Shown: in pieces, positions 1-10,187 of the stretch
Position numbering within the stretch: position 1 is the first letter of the stretch
How the letters are laid out: each line of letters begins with the position of its first letter
Source of the DNA: Serinus canaria
Lineage: Eukaryota > Chordata > Aves > Passeriformes > Fringillidae
Assembly (NCBI RefSeq): GCF_022539315.1
Contig: NC_066313.1
Span: 29,797,059-29,861,058 of the forward strand
DNA: 64,000 bases
Direction of reading: 5' to 3'
Translations under genes and position numbers: made by a program
The notes under the pieces: model-generated
The model's input: the letters and a program-made list of their open reading frames with translations, nothing else
Database searches by the model: none
What the model was told of the DNA's origin: nothing

Positions 1-169
1 AACCACAATATGAATCACAAGGATAATCATATTTGTACTTAGAAATTTGGTTTTACCAAAGAAGAATAACTTGACAGTGACTTTGTGGGGAATAAATATG
101 TGTTTTTTGAAAACTGTATGAATATTTATATAACATGAGCTGGAACATTTCTGTGCTGATACATACATT

Positions 170-372
170 TACTCAGAGAGTGATGAGGTATTGGCACAGG
201 TTTTCCAGAGAAGTTATGGCTGCCCCACCCCTGGGAGTGTTCAAGGTTAGGTTGGATGGGGCCTTGTTGAAACTGATCCAGTAGGTTACATCTCTGCCCA
301 TGGCAGGGGGGTTTGGAACTAGGAGGTTTTTAAGGTCCCTTCCAACCTAGACCACTCCATGATTCTGTGACT
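170..372 (+). mobile_element. CR1 LINE 3' fragment
   Basis: The segment reads as the 3' tail of an avian CR1 retroposon in sense orientation: a block about a gap-prone 'gcacaggtt..cagagaagtt' line, the 'aaggttaggttggatggggc' block and the ending 'tccatgattctgtga'. No reading frame survives. The family name rests on recognition of CR1 3' consensus phrases, not on a search. Confidence 0.85.
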
Positions 373-1796
373 GTGCATCAGTTTGGAAAATAGTACTATC
401 CATAAAAGTATTTATAAAGTATTTGTTTCTTTAATATATTGAATTGGCAGCCTCTGTTGAAGAGACTCAGCAATTCAAGAACCACTCCTAAATCAAACAC
501 CTTGTGCTGTGCAAACATTGTCAGCATTCCTAACTGGTGCCTTCCAGCCATTTATCAGCTCCACCCACCTTCTCAGGATGCCCAGCTAAAGGCTGAGATC
601 TGAGATCTCAGCTGCTGCCACAGTACATTCCACTGTTAAACAGTGCAACATTTTTTCTGTTTTATTTTCTGTGCAATTAGAGTTTCACTAAAATAAAAGC
701 AAGGCAGGAAGGTCCTGCTCTTGTCTTCCTTTTACAGTGTTGTGGATCTTCACCTGCTGCCAAGCAATCAGGACTCCGATAAAGGGGTCAACATGAATAC
801 ATGACCAAGGCATGGAGCTGCTTGGAGGTGAGTTCAGGAAAGAGGCATACCATCTGCAGAACATCTGTTCATTTTACATGAAGGCTGTTGGAGCTGATGA
901 GTCTCTGATTTCAGCCTGAAGGATGTTATTTCACTTTTGTGATAGATTCAGAGAGCACCTATAGCAACACAAACAACACAACCAGAGCCTGCAGCACAAG
1001 GCATGGTGGCAATCCTCCTCTCACCACAGATGTTCAGAGATCTCCAGTTTTATAATCAAAAGTGAAAAGTTGATGGAGAACCAGTGTTTGTTCAGCTAAA
1101 GGAGCACTATTTCAACAGCTGAGGTTTTTATAAAATGTCCTGAACAGGCAAGGGGATACTTTCCTCTAGTGCCCAGTTCAGTAGGATTTTGCAAGGGTGG
1201 TGTGTCAGGGAGGGAATGAGTCCCTTGGAGGTGGGACCCAACCTGTCCTGAAGGCTCCAACCTGCTTATGAAGAGCTTGCAGCTCCTGCCCACCCACTCA
1301 GTGAGGGCTTTGTTGCTGTTTTCCCCACAGTTCACAGGGATCAGAAGTGAGCAAGGTCCTGCCTTCCTACTCCAGCTGAGCATCCCCACCTCCTCCTCTG
1401 TCCCCAGCTCTGGAGTGTGTCATGGCCAAGCAAGGATGAGCAGAACTGTGTCACCTGTTTTGCTGGGGCTCGTGAGGATTCCAACAGGTTGTTCACAGGA
1501 GAGGACACAGTGCTGGGAATCTGGGAGAGAAGGGGATGTTGTGGGAGGGAAGGAAGGATGCTGGGGAGCAGGTTGGGATTCAGCTCCAAGCACAGAATGA
1601 TGGCAGGATTACACTGAGGTTTTACAAGGTGGGAGAGACAGAGCTGGGGGAGCATTCATCTCAAAGCCCTGCCAAAGAAACCCAGCTCATCTCCCTGCAC
1701 TGAAGCCTGGCCTTGGTGGCCAAGGTCCTTCACCCGCATGTGCTGGGGGACAGCAGTTTGACAGAAGTTACAGCTAGTAGGAAACACAGGACACAT
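373..1796. other. intergenic, 3' of THRSP copy A
   Basis: No exon, RNA gene or recognisable repeat was found here. A 21-base near-perfect hairpin (592-612, two 10-base arms around one G) is the only local structure. Open frames in 1096-1655 lack family resemblance and overlap on both strands, as expected by chance. Confidence 0.5.
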
Positions 1797-2121
1797 CTGC
1801 ACAAGGCTCTGCATTTTATTTACATTTCCAAACCGTTTGGAGGGGTTTAGGCACACACAGAAAAAAAGCATCGCTTCAAAGTTACAGATGCCTTCTACAA
1901 AGCAACTACACAAACCATTCATTTCTGCCCTGCATAAATCCCCCTGGGACAGGAGTGAAACAAAGCAGGAAGTTTGCCGGCGGGATCGGCCACAGGACAA
2001 GTCAGATAGTACAGACAGCACCCAGCAGGCAGACAGCCAAGCTCTGTGCTACCCATGAAGGACACTCCTCTGTGGGACTTGATGCAGGAGAAGAAGTGCC
2101 ACTGGACTTGGAGAACAGATC
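1797..2121 (-). other. THRSP: THRSP copy A, noncoding 3'UTR exon 2 (predicted)
   Basis: On the minus strand a splice acceptor ending in CCCCGCAG abuts position 2121, and a poly(A) signal lies at 1815-1820. Together they define a 3'UTR exon of about 325 nt, joined to the donor at 2862 by a 741-nt intron. The two-exon design, with the stop codon in exon 1, is typical of THRSP. The sequence of this exon is unlike the matching exon of copies B, C and D, which marks A as the divergent paralog at its 3' end. Exon limits are inferred; no transcript data were available. Confidence 0.6.
1815..1820 (-). terminator. THRSP: poly(A) signal of THRSP copy A
   Basis: TTTATT on the plus strand, i.e. AATAAA on the transcript strand, about 300 nt after the exon 2 acceptor. 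It is the best placed signal downstream of copy A; cleavage is expected near 1795-1800. Confidence 0.6.
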
Positions 2122-2884
2122 CTGCGGGGATAACACACACAGTCAGAATGTCCTCATTCCTGTCTGGGTGTCTTCCTAAATAAGGATAAAGTCCTGTTAA
2201 TGCCCTCTGTTGTTGCTATCATTTTTCTGTGCTCTCCATTTCACTACATTGACCTTGGCCATGAGCCCCATCTCTGATGGATCACAGGGATGTGTCCCCA
2301 AGGTGTCTCAGGGATGAAAGTCCCACCAGCATGAAGAACAGTTTTGCTTTTCAGGCCAGGGGCAGACTGAAGTGTCTGAGCTTTTTGCAGGTGGTGTGCC
2401 AAAGTTAGATACTTGGAAACCTGAAAGTGCCAAACTCCTCCCTAAAAATGACGGTTGCATTTTTCTGTCAGAGAAAAAAGAAAAATAACTGGAGCACCAG
2501 TGTCTGGCAGCTCCTGGAGTCCAGTCATGGTATTTCAACTACCCATCCCTTTTGTCCCTAGGATCATTTGTGTCTGGCCAGCAGCAGAAAGACATTGCCT
2601 GTGCTGCAAACTGGGGAGCCTTGGGGACAGTGGAGCTCCCAGAGTTGCCTTTGTTCACTGACACAGCTTGCACCAATGGCAATTGAGAAAGACAAATCCA
2701 GGAGGATGTTTCTGTTGAGCAAAGAAGTGCAGACTCAGAACTCCTGGGATTTGGGGGTGTGATGCAAACATTATAACACCACACAGCTGATGGGGCATGA
2801 GGATGAAGTATGTTACCCCTCAGCCAGCTCTTCCTTGTCACTGTGTGTCCCCAGGCTCTTACCTCAGAGACAGGAAGTGCAGGC

Positions 2885-3277
2885 TCAAGAGCTGGACTGG
2901 TCTTCACTAAGGTTGATCTGCTCCAGGATCTGGCTGTACCTCCGGGTCAGGGCCTTGGTGTTTTTGGTGAGGTCTGTCAGAACTTGCTGCAAGCCATTGA
3001 CATGATGGGACAGGCGCTCTTCCAGATTGCTGTCTGCACCCTCATCTAAGGCTGGGTCTGTGTCTGTGTCCACACCGCTTGGGCTCTGGTCACCGACAGA
3101 GGCCAGGCCTTTCTCCACCATGGGCTTGATGGCCTTGAGGAGCTGGTAGCGCTCGTAGAGGTCTGTGTGGCTCTCGGCATCCGCGGCCGCTCCCTCCTGC
3201 GGGAAGACGCCTCGCAGCAGGCTGGGGAACATCACCTCCTGCTCCATCTTCTGCGTGGCTGAGAAGTACTGCTCCAT
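2885..3277 (-). CDS. THRSP: THRSP (Spot 14) copy A, 130 aa
   Basis: Thyroid hormone responsive Spot 14 protein, a small acidic regulator of hepatic fatty-acid synthesis. In mammals it pairs with MID1IP1 and modulates acetyl-CoA carboxylase. The frame begins MEQYFSATQKMEQEVMFPSL and ends in a heptad-like helix (RRYSQILEQINL), both hallmarks of the family; length fits the usual ~130-150 aa. The stop is followed 22 bases later by a splice donor (AG|GTAAGAG, intron from 2862). The first ~200 coding bases are almost identical to copies B-D, but from about codon 70 the sequence diverges (VDTDTDPALDEGADSN instead of the B/C/D segment, and tail LSEDQSSS). No frame damage. It lies head to head with copy B, 4.6 kb away. 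Identity as THRSP is secure; whether it equals one of the two described chicken paralogs is not known. Confidence 0.95.
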   Translation of the reverse strand: MEQYFSATQKMEQEVMFPSLLRGVFPQEGAAADAESHTDLYERYQLLKAIKPMVEKGLASVGDQSPSGVDTDTDPALDEGADSNLEERLSHHVNGLQQVLTDLTKNTKALTRRYSQILEQINLSEDQSSS

Positions 3278-4560
3278 GGCCCTTCTCCTGCAGCTCTGGC
3301 ACTACTGTTCTGGCTCTTCTGAGAGTGTCTCTGCTCCCTGGCCCTGCGGGGGCTTTTTATGCAGTGCTGGGGCACGTCCCTCCCCTGCTGTCCTCCCCTG
3401 CCAGCCCTGGTTGGCCTGGATGGCCTTGGGGTCGGGCTTGGCTCCAGCCCAGCCGGGGCTCAGCCGTGCTGTGTCCATGGCTCTGTGCAATCCTTCCTGG
3501 CCCAGCCTCCCCGTGGCCTTCACCCGAGCTGGCCAGGGCTCCTGCTGCCTCCCCATGCCAGGAGCTAGGGGGGTTGGCAAGGAGGAGAGGTGCCTGGGGT
3601 CTCTCCCATCCTGTCCTGTTTTATCTCAGTTCCCCAACACGTTCAGAACTGGGGCCCTCTGGCTGTGGGTCCAGCTCCTGTGCCCAGTTCTGGAAGGCTG
3701 CAGGGGACTGTCACCTCCCCTTGTTCCTGCTGCCACGTGCTCAGGACATGAACACTCAGGGGCATTGAGCAACCCCTTCAGCACATGTAAAGAAATCTGG
3801 AACACAGTGGAAATACACTGGAACATTGTCCCACTGGGTGTCTGGGGAGAGTGGAGCCTGATGGAGTCCAGAGATTTGGGTGCCCAGAAACTTCCAATGC
3901 CACCAACCTCCCCCTGAGCTCAGCAGGGATGTGGCCAGGTACAGGGACCTGTCTCCATGATGTGAAACTCCTGTGGCAGCAGCACAGAGCCACTGCTGGC
4001 CCCAGGGACATGGGTTCCCTGCCATTGTCCCAGTTCTGGGAGAGCAAAAGCCACAGCCAGGGCCCCAGCCAGCAGTGCCTGTCTCTGCCTGTCTATGTGG
4101 AGAGTGGCAATCAGGGAAAGTGGTTCTGTTTGGGCAAAGGCTGTGGGGTACCTGCTTCCTTTTGCATCCCTTGGTGCTGGCAGCTCTACCTCTGTCCCCC
4201 TGTGTCCCAGCCAGGTGCCCGCACTGCCAGGCACCCTTTCCCCACCCTTTCGCCACCTGTCCTTGCCACCCCTCTTGTCCCTTTCCTTGTCTCCTGGCAT
4301 CTCTTTGTGTCCTGCCATGGGGCCCATTGCTGCACCAGGGAGTGTGGGTGCTGCTGGCCCCGTGCAGGTGCCAGACACAGCCTTAGCCACATCGGGGCAC
4401 CTGGGCCACTGCGGAGCTTCCTGGAGGTGCAGGCACATCACAGGGCTCAGGGGACAGAGGGACACAGGGGATGCTTTGCCCTCCTGCTCCCCCCACTGCC
4501 TCCTGAGCTGCTCAGATTGAGCATGGCAGAACATTTGGGGCTGACAGGTGCTCAGCAGAA
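3075..4560 (+). repeat. Left arm of A/B head-to-head palindrome
   Basis: From within the 5' half of THRSP-A outward to about 4560, this DNA matches the reverse complement of 6625-8110 (coordinates pair to a sum near 11185). It contains the promoter and a ~1 kb conserved upstream module (M1). Most lines compared differ at only a few positions; beyond ~4500 similarity falls. The same module is upstream of copies C and D. Long open frames inside it (for example 3851-4639) exist in all four arms simply because the arms are recent duplicates. Confidence 0.85.
3328..3739 (-). promoter_or_regulatory. THRSP copy A core promoter and E-box
   Basis: A TATA-like box (ATAAAAAG on the minus strand, 3353-3360) sits ~80 bases upstream of the ATG, predicting a start site near 3328. 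A palindromic E-box CACGTG is at 3734-3739, about 400 bases upstream. USF and ChREBP bind such boxes in lipogenic promoters, but the second half-site of a full carbohydrate response element is not evident. Both elements recur at the same distances in copies B, C and D. Confidence 0.7.
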
Positions 4561-4579
4561 TCCAGTTGCTCCCCAGTTC

Positions 4580-5290
4580 CTAATCCTTGGGACATGTATA
4601 ATTGCCAAATCCTGTCTTTGCTTTTGGGGATCCCATTAGGGAGAATAGGAGCAGTGGGTTCAGGTCTGAGGGGGAGAGGGTAGGTGGGAGAATGGACACC
4701 TGGCTGGCCTGTGAGGGGACAGTGGGAGAGCTGCCAACACTAAGGGTTGCAAAAGGGAGGAAGAACCCCCAGGCCTTTCCCAAAATAGAACCACTGGCCG
4801 CATACTGCATGATAAGAAGGGTCAGGAGTCCTGGCCATTGACCAGCCATGGCCTCTGCTCCAGAAAGGGGGTGTTGGGTGTGAAGGTGGCACCATCTGTG
4901 CTCCACTGTAGGCAATGAAAGCTCAGCCCCATGGATGCAGTTCCCCTTGTGGCATTTGGTCCCATTTCTGACCCCACTGCATGTCTTCATGGCCCCTGCA
5001 GGATTCCATGCAGCAGAGCACTCCCAGGTAGGTGTTCCTCACCAGAGTCTGCTGCCGTGTTCAGGCCAGCAGTCATGGACAGAGCCTGCTCAGTGTCCCT
5101 GGAGTGTTCACATCCTGAGTGCATGGAAGCGAGGGGGGGAGGGAACATCCCCAGCAGCACCACTGCCTACAGCCTGGCCACACCAGGGAGCAGGAGGTGG
5201 ACCCACTCCCACAGAACTCCAAAACTGAGCACAGTGTGGGGCTGAGATAGGATAGGAAGGGATAGGAGAGAACCCAGGTAACTCATTGGC
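4580..5290 (-). repeat. Relic THRSP upstream module M2 (decayed, inverted)
   Basis: Read on the minus strand, blocks in this segment follow the order of the THRSP upstream module. A promoter-proximal part (about 5100-5290) includes 'ctcctatcccttcctatcc', the 'gggtccacctcctg' block and the 'actcaggatgtgaacactc' block. A distal part (4580-4850) includes 'ttctattttgggaaaggcc'. By eye it is clearly more diverged than the four active modules, and no THRSP coding sequence is attached. The position of the CACGTG E-box reads CATGCA here. Its counterpart in the C-D spacer is split by an insertion (14700-14979 and 16227-16640). Confidence 0.65.
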
Positions 5291-5329
5291 ACTCCTGGCT
5301 CCTGGCCCAGAATCCCTGAGGCCTTTGCC

Positions 5330-5770
5330 TGACCTGGCTTGGGGGTCCCAGTGCATCAACCCCACTCCATGGCTGGTCAATGGCCAGGACTCCTGTCCCT
5401 TCTTATCTTGTGGTATGTGGCAATTGGAGGAATTGGTTCTATTTTGGGAAAGGCCATGGGGTCCTTCCTGTCTTTTGCAACCCTCAGTGCTGGCAGCTCT
5501 CCCACTGTCCCCTCCCACTGTCCCCAAATCGCCTGGCCAGGTGCCCATTCTGCCACCTGCCCTCTCCCCCTCACACCTGAACCCACTGCCCCCCTTGTCC
5601 CTTTCTGGGGGCTCCTGACATCCTGGGCTGCCCAGTGCTGCACTGAGGTTTGCACACACTGGCAGCTCAGGACTTCTGCGCCACCATGGAGCTTCCTGAA
5701 GGTTCAGAAACACCATAGTGTTCCTTCAGGGTGGCCTCAGGCTGGCACACATCTGCCCCAGGACTGGAGC
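5330..5770 (+). repeat. Relic THRSP upstream module M3 (distal part)
   Basis: Plus-strand blocks 'ccatggctggtcaatggcc', 'ttctattttgggaaaggcc' and 'tggagcttcctgaaggt' follow the distal half of the THRSP upstream module and match M2 in inverted orientation, so M2 and M3 form a small older palindrome. The mirror copy in the C-D spacer is 14180-14645 on the minus strand. No coding remains. Confidence 0.6.
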
Positions 5771-5799
5771 TTCACTGTGGATATCATGATCTGAGCCCG

Positions 5800-6000
5800 G
5801 CTGGCAGCTCAGCCCCACTCAGCTGCTCTGTCACTCCCCCCAGGTGGGATGGAGGAGAGAATCAGGGAGGGTAAAAGAGAGAAAACCAGTGGGTGAGAAT
5901 GACGACAGCTCCACAGGAAAAACAAAAGCTGCACAAGTAAGCAAAGCAAAAGAAGGAACTCCTTCACCCCCTCCCATTGGCACTCAGGTGTTCAGGAGAG
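5800..6000 (-). mobile_element. Avian ERV LTR remnant (3' part)
   Basis: The minus strand reads like the R/U5 end of an avian ERV-L-type LTR: 'gagttccttcttttgctttg', a 'ttttctctcttttacc' block, 'ttctctcctccatcccacc' and a 'gggagtgacagagcagctga' block. The same remnant is at 13975-14185 in the C-D spacer, so the insertion predates the block duplication. No coding content. Confidence 0.65.
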
Positions 6001-6620
6001 CAGGACTCCACTGTGTGGAGTCCTGCAGGAGAGCAGGACTCCACTGTGTGTCATGGTGACCTGGCAAGATGACTGCTATCACTCTGTGCCCCTCTTCCTT
6101 CTCCTCCACACTCCCTTCTCTTGGTGCCACAGAGGGATAAGACGGGAGGATGTGCCCGGCATGATACAGAGACACTTGGGGACACATGTGGTGGCACAAC
6201 CTGCACTCTGAGCTGAGGCTGGTGCTGGGGCTGCACCCACCAGGAGGGCTTCAGGTCAGGGCTAAGCATGCCCAAATCCAGGGGTCTGTGGCAGCAGAGA
6301 CCTGAGGGTGTCAGTGCAGCTCCTGGGGGACCTGCTTGTCCTGAGCAGCCTCCCCGGGGTCCCAAACCCGGGGCTGGGCACCTCAGTTGAGCTCAGCCCA
6401 AACCCAGCCATGCTAGAACCCCATGGTGGCTTTGCTGTGCTCCAGCAGCAGTCCTTGTACACCTTCTCCTGCCATCCCTGCTGGCAGCTCTCCAGAACCT
6501 CGCAGTGTCTCCTTGAAGAATGTGGGGATGTGGGGCAGCAGATCTGGCAGATGAAGTCCCCAAAGCCACAGTGAAGAGTTGGCAATTATTATATCCAAAG
6601 GAGGAGGAGCTGTGGAGCTG
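6001..6620. other. A-B spacer segment, mirrored at 13380-14000
   Basis: No gene. The segment is near identical to the reverse complement of 13380-14000. A short local duplication ('caggactccactgtgtg' twice, 6001-6050) is present here but only once in the mirror copy. Open frames in it are not family-related. Confidence 0.6.
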
Positions 6621-6624
6621 TCAG

Positions 6625-8110
6625 AGTCTGCTGAGCGCATGTCAGCCCAAACATTCTGCCCTGCAAAATATGAGTAGCGTGGGAGGCAGTGGGGGGAGCA
6701 GGAGGGCAAAGCATCCCCTGTGTCCCTCTGTCCCCTGAGCCCTGTGATGTGCCTGCACCTCCAGGAAGCTCCAGAGTGGCCCAGGTGCCCCGATGTGGCC
6801 AAAGCTGTGTCTGGCACCTGCACGGGGCCAGCAGCACCCACACTCCCTGGTGCAGCAATGGGCCCGTGGCAGGACACAAAGAGATGCCAGGAGACAAGGA
6901 AAGGGACAAGAGGGGTGGCAAGGACAGGTGGCGAAAGGGTGGGGAAAGGGTGCCTGGCAGTGCAGGCACCTGGCTGGGACACAGGGGCAAAGAGGGAGAG
7001 CTGCCAGCACCAAGGGATGCAAAAGGAAGCAGGTACCCCACAGCCTTTGCCCAAACAGAACCCCTTTCCCTGATTGCCACATTCCAGAGGGACTGGCAGG
7101 GACAGGCACTGCTGACTGGGGCCCTGGCTGTGGCTTTTGCTCTCCCAGAACTGGGACAATGGCAGGGAACCCATGTCCCAGGGGCCAGCAGTGGCTCTGT
7201 GCTGCTGCCACAGGAGTTTCACATCATGGAGACAGGTCCCTGTACCTGGCCACATCCCTGCTGAGCCTAGATGGACGTTGGTGGCATTGGAAGTTTCTGG
7301 ACACCCAAATCTCTGGACTCCATCAGGCTCCACTGTCCCCAGACACCCAGTGGGACAATGTTCCAGTGTATTTCCACTGTGTTCCAGATTTCATTACGTG
7401 TGCTGAAGGGGTTGCTCAATGCCCCTGGTGTGTTCATGTCCTAAACACGTGGCAGCAGGAACGAGGGGAGGTGACAGTCCCCTGCAGCCTTCCCAAACGG
7501 TGTCCCGGAGCTGGACCCACAGCCAGAGGGCCCCAGTTCTGAACGTGTTGGGGGATTGAGATAAAACAGGACAGGATGGGAGAGACCCCAGGCACCTCTC
7601 CTCCTTGCCACCCCCCCTAGCTCCTGGCATGGGGAGGCAGCAGGAGCCCCGACCAGCTCGGGCGAAGGCCACGGGGAGTCTGGGCCAGGAAGGATTGCAC
7701 AGAGCCATGGACACAGCACGGCTGAGCCCCGGCTGGGCTGGAGCCAAGCCCGACCCCAAGGCCATCCAGGCCAACCAGGGCTGGCAGGGGAGGACAGCAG
7801 GGGAGGGACGTGCCCCAGCACTGCATAAAAAGCCCCTGCAGGGCCAGGGAGCAGAGACACTCTCAGAAGAGCCAGAGAAGCAGTGCCAGAGCTGCAGGAG
7901 AAGGGCCATGGAGCAGTACTTCTCAGCCACGCAGAAGATGGAGCAGGAGGTGATGTTCCCCAGCCTGCTGCGAGGCGTCTTCCCGCAGGAGGAGGGGGCA
8001 GCCCCGGCCGCAGAGAGCCGCACGGACCTCTACGAGCGCTACCAGCTCCTCAAGGCCATCAAGCCCATGGTGGAGAAAGGCCTGGCCTCTGTCGGTGACC
8101 AGAGCCCGAG
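6625..8110 (-). repeat. Right arm of A/B palindrome (module M4)
   Basis: Reverse complement of 3075-4560, carrying the upstream module and promoter of THRSP-B. Several variants, such as the 'agtccctctgga' motif in place of 'tgtctatgtggag', are shared with the arm of copy C but not with A or D. Confidence 0.85.
7446..7857 (+). promoter_or_regulatory. THRSP copy B core promoter and E-box
   Basis: TATA-like ATAAAAAG at 7825-7832, predicted start near 7857, E-box CACGTG at 7446-7451. The reading frame is open upstream of the ATG to 7605, but the predicted start site excludes that extension. Confidence 0.7.
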
Positions 8111-8309
8111 CGGTGCCCACACCGACGTGGACACATCCTTGGACAGCAACGAGGCCGAGGGTGCCCAGCTGGAGGAGCGCCTGTCCCACCACCTGACTGG
8201 CCTGCAGCAGGTCCTCACCCACCTCACCAGGGACACCAACGCCCTGACCCGGAGGTACAGCCAGATCCTGGAGCAGATCAACCTCAGCGAGGGGCAGCCC
8301 AGCTGGTGA
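7908..8309 (+). CDS. THRSP: THRSP (Spot 14) copy B, 133 aa
   Basis: Intact Spot 14 family protein with the conserved MEQYFSATQKMEQEVMFPSL start, a central acidic linker (DQSPSGAHTDVDTSLDSNEA) and a C-terminal amphipathic helix region ending LSEGQPSW. The ATG is chosen because it is the first one after the predicted TATA-directed start site and matches the family N-terminus; an in-frame upstream ATG at 7605 lies before the start site. A donor (CCACCAG|GTAAGA) follows the stop at 8327/8328. A 3'UTR exon is predicted from 8613 to about 9005. About three coding bases distinguish B from C, giving two amino-acid changes (G/S and D/G). B is tail to tail with C across a 1.3 kb loop. Confidence 0.96.
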   Translation: MEQYFSATQKMEQEVMFPSLLRGVFPQEEGAAPAAESRTDLYERYQLLKAIKPMVEKGLASVGDQSPSGAHTDVDTSLDSNEAEGAQLEERLSHHLTGLQQVLTHLTRDTNALTRRYSQILEQINLSEGQPSW

Positions 8310-8612
8310 CCCTGTCCTGGCCACCAGGTAAGACCTGGGGACATGCAGACTCCAGGGGCAGCAAGACAATGGGTGGCCTCTCTGTTGGGAGAGGTGCCCA
8401 ACAGTGCAGGGGTGGGGGCGTGCTGGGAAGGGCCTTGGAATGGGGGCTGTCCCCTCAGCTGGAGGTGGATCTCCCTCTCCCTGCTGGAGGAGGGAACCCG
8501 TCCCATTGCTCTGTGCAGAGACTGCAGGGCTTTGGGGTCTGTGGACTCAGGGTCAATGGTCCTTGTGTCCCCCTGGGATGATCCTTGGAGTAAAGGAACG
8601 TTGCTGTTGCAG

Positions 8613-9005
8613 GACAGGTGCTGGTGTCAGGAAGCACAAGACGTCCCCGTCGCTGATCACTGCAGGCTCTCCCCAGTCCCGCTGGCATTCCCTGCTCCGT
8701 GGCAGCCGATCGGATCTCCCGGCACCGGCAGCGACACCAGAGATGGTTGTGACCACTGCAGAACCATATGATGCGTTTTCCTCATAGGAAGAAGCATCCT
8801 GCGGTGCTGGCAAGGCCATTGGAAGAGCTGCAGGCTCGTGGCCTCCTCTTTATTTTCAAAGAGTGGCACCAAGTTGGGAGAGTTGTGATGTGGCCCTGAC
8901 CTCCAACAGTCCCTGGACATTGCCAAGCCCTTTTCCAGCTGGTACCTGGACTCCAAGGGCATTCCCTCCTGTTTCTGCTAATAAAAGAATCCCTGGGAAC
9001 CCAGC
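8613..9005 (+). other. THRSP: THRSP copy B, noncoding 3'UTR exon 2 (predicted)
   Basis: An acceptor (TTGCTGTTGCAG) ends at 8612 and pairs with the donor at 8328, leaving a 285-nt intron. The exon runs to a poly(A) signal at 8980-8985. The same exon is present in C (about 10998-11389) and D (18648 to about 19040) with few changes. Confidence 0.75.
8980..8985 (+). terminator. THRSP: poly(A) signal of THRSP copy B
   Basis: AATAAA in the context CTGCTAATAAAAGAATCC, conserved in copies C and D at the same place. Confidence 0.8.
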
Positions 9006-9116
9006 GTTGTCAGTGTGCTGCTTTCACTCATGGAGTGCTCAGGGAGGGGCAGGGGGACACTGGCTCTGCAGGGAGGGATCTCTCCAGGGCAATGCTGGGG
9101 AATGTGAATGGGACAA

Positions 9117-9326
9117 AGAATCACAAAATCAGAAGGGATTGTTTGGGTTGGAAGGGATCTTCAGAGACCACTGAGTGCAATGCCCTGCTGTGTGCTGGGA
9201 CATCTTGCACTAGGCCAGGTAGCTCAGAACTTTGTTGAACCTCAGGGGCTGTGCAGACTCACTGGACAACCTGTTCCTGTGTGTCACCAGCCTCAGGCTG
9301 AAATGTTTCTTCCTTTTGTTGACAGC
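9117..9326 (-). mobile_element. CR1 LINE fragment downstream of THRSP-B
   Basis: Begins 'aatcacaaaatcagaaggg' and contains 'gggttggaagggatcttcag', the inverted 3' end of a CR1. Present at the same distance from C (10676-10886) and D (19153-19362), but not seen beside A. Confidence 0.8.
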
Positions 9327-10000
9327 AACACCACAAAAGCTGATGCCTGCTTTCTGTGCACAAAAATGTGTGGGTCTGCCCAACACTCAGCTCAGTCACA
9401 CCACAGTGAGGGGCAGCAGAGCTGTAGGTCTCAGCCCCTCTAGGCAGCAGCCTCCCTCAAGATCCCTCTCCATGTCCAGACATCCCAGCCTTGGGATAGC
9501 CTGGAGATTCCCATCTCCTCTCTCGTGATGAGGCCATTTCTCTCAGCTTCTGAGACCACTCTGGCTTTGGCTGGTCCTGCCCCAGTGTGGGCAGCAGGGA
9601 CAGGGTCTCCAGCCAGCTGTGGTGGTGTGAACAGCTGAGGGGACTGGGGGCTCTGGAGGAGGCAGCTGAGGCCAGACCCAGAAGTGCCCTCTCTGAAAGG
9701 GTCCTGGCCAGGATCAAAGGGGGGACAAGGACAGTTCTGGGGGATTTGGGGCAACCAGAGTCATGGAAGATGTGTCAGCAGGAGCTACTGGGGAAGATAC
9801 GTGGTTATTTGCAGATATATGAGGTGACATTTCCCCTCTCCTGAGCCATGGCCTGGCCTGGGCTCCCCAGGAGGGTGCTGAGTTTAGCATAGATTACCCA
9901 AACAGCACCTCTGTGTCTGCAGAGACCCAAGGAGCTCACTGCACCAGCACCCAGGAGTCCTGCTTTTCTAGGAAAGCAGCTGCCAATCAGCAAGTTGATC
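9327..10000. repeat. Downstream segment shared with THRSP-D flank
   Basis: No gene. Nearly identical in direct orientation to 19363-20031, ending abruptly at 'cagcaagtt' in both. It lies in the loop of the B/C palindrome and is not part of the near-identical B/C arms. Confidence 0.8.
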
Positions 10001-10007
10001 AGAATCT

Positions 10008-10187
10008 CCAACGTATCCCAATCCTGGGATGTCTGGCCATGGAGCTGGCGTCTTGAGGGAGGCTACTCTCCAGAGGTGCTGAGACCTACAACTGTACTGC
10101 CCCTCACTGTTGCATGGCTGAGCCCAGTTTTGGGCAAATTCACAATTTGTGGCGCACAGAAATCAGGCATCAGGTTTTGTGTTGTTA
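10008..10187 (-). repeat. Older inverted copy of 9327-9500
   Basis: On the minus strand the segment repeats the 9327-9500 sequence with clear divergence, for example in the 'gcctgatttctgtgcgcc' and 'gagggaggctactctccag' blocks. It is the aged continuation of the C-side arm beyond the homogenised part. Confidence 0.7.

Larger units (their letters stand above)
4997..9326. repeat. Left arm of large B/C palindrome
   Basis: Reverse complement of 10676-14979. Coordinates pair to a sum of 20000-20003 from the CR1 end through the THRSP exons and the upstream module to position 6061, so almost no net indels have accumulated over more than 3 kb. Left of 4997 the symmetry continues at 16227 after the insertion in the other arm. 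This indicates a recent duplication or continuing arm-to-arm conversion. Confidence 0.85.

Noticed and set aside
1..2800. Search for KCTD14, the next gene on this side in mammals
   Set aside because: No BTB-domain coding sequence was seen on either strand; it would lie outside the window if present.
3851..4639. Long open frame (262 codons) in the THRSP-A upstream arm, with similar ones at 6413-7333, 12667-13380 and 16584-17261
   Set aside because: The four frames are copies of one duplicated GC-rich segment, other frames there are also open, the ends differ between copies and the composition (Cys, Trp, Pro rich) is unlike a folded protein. Shared descent explains their recurrence.
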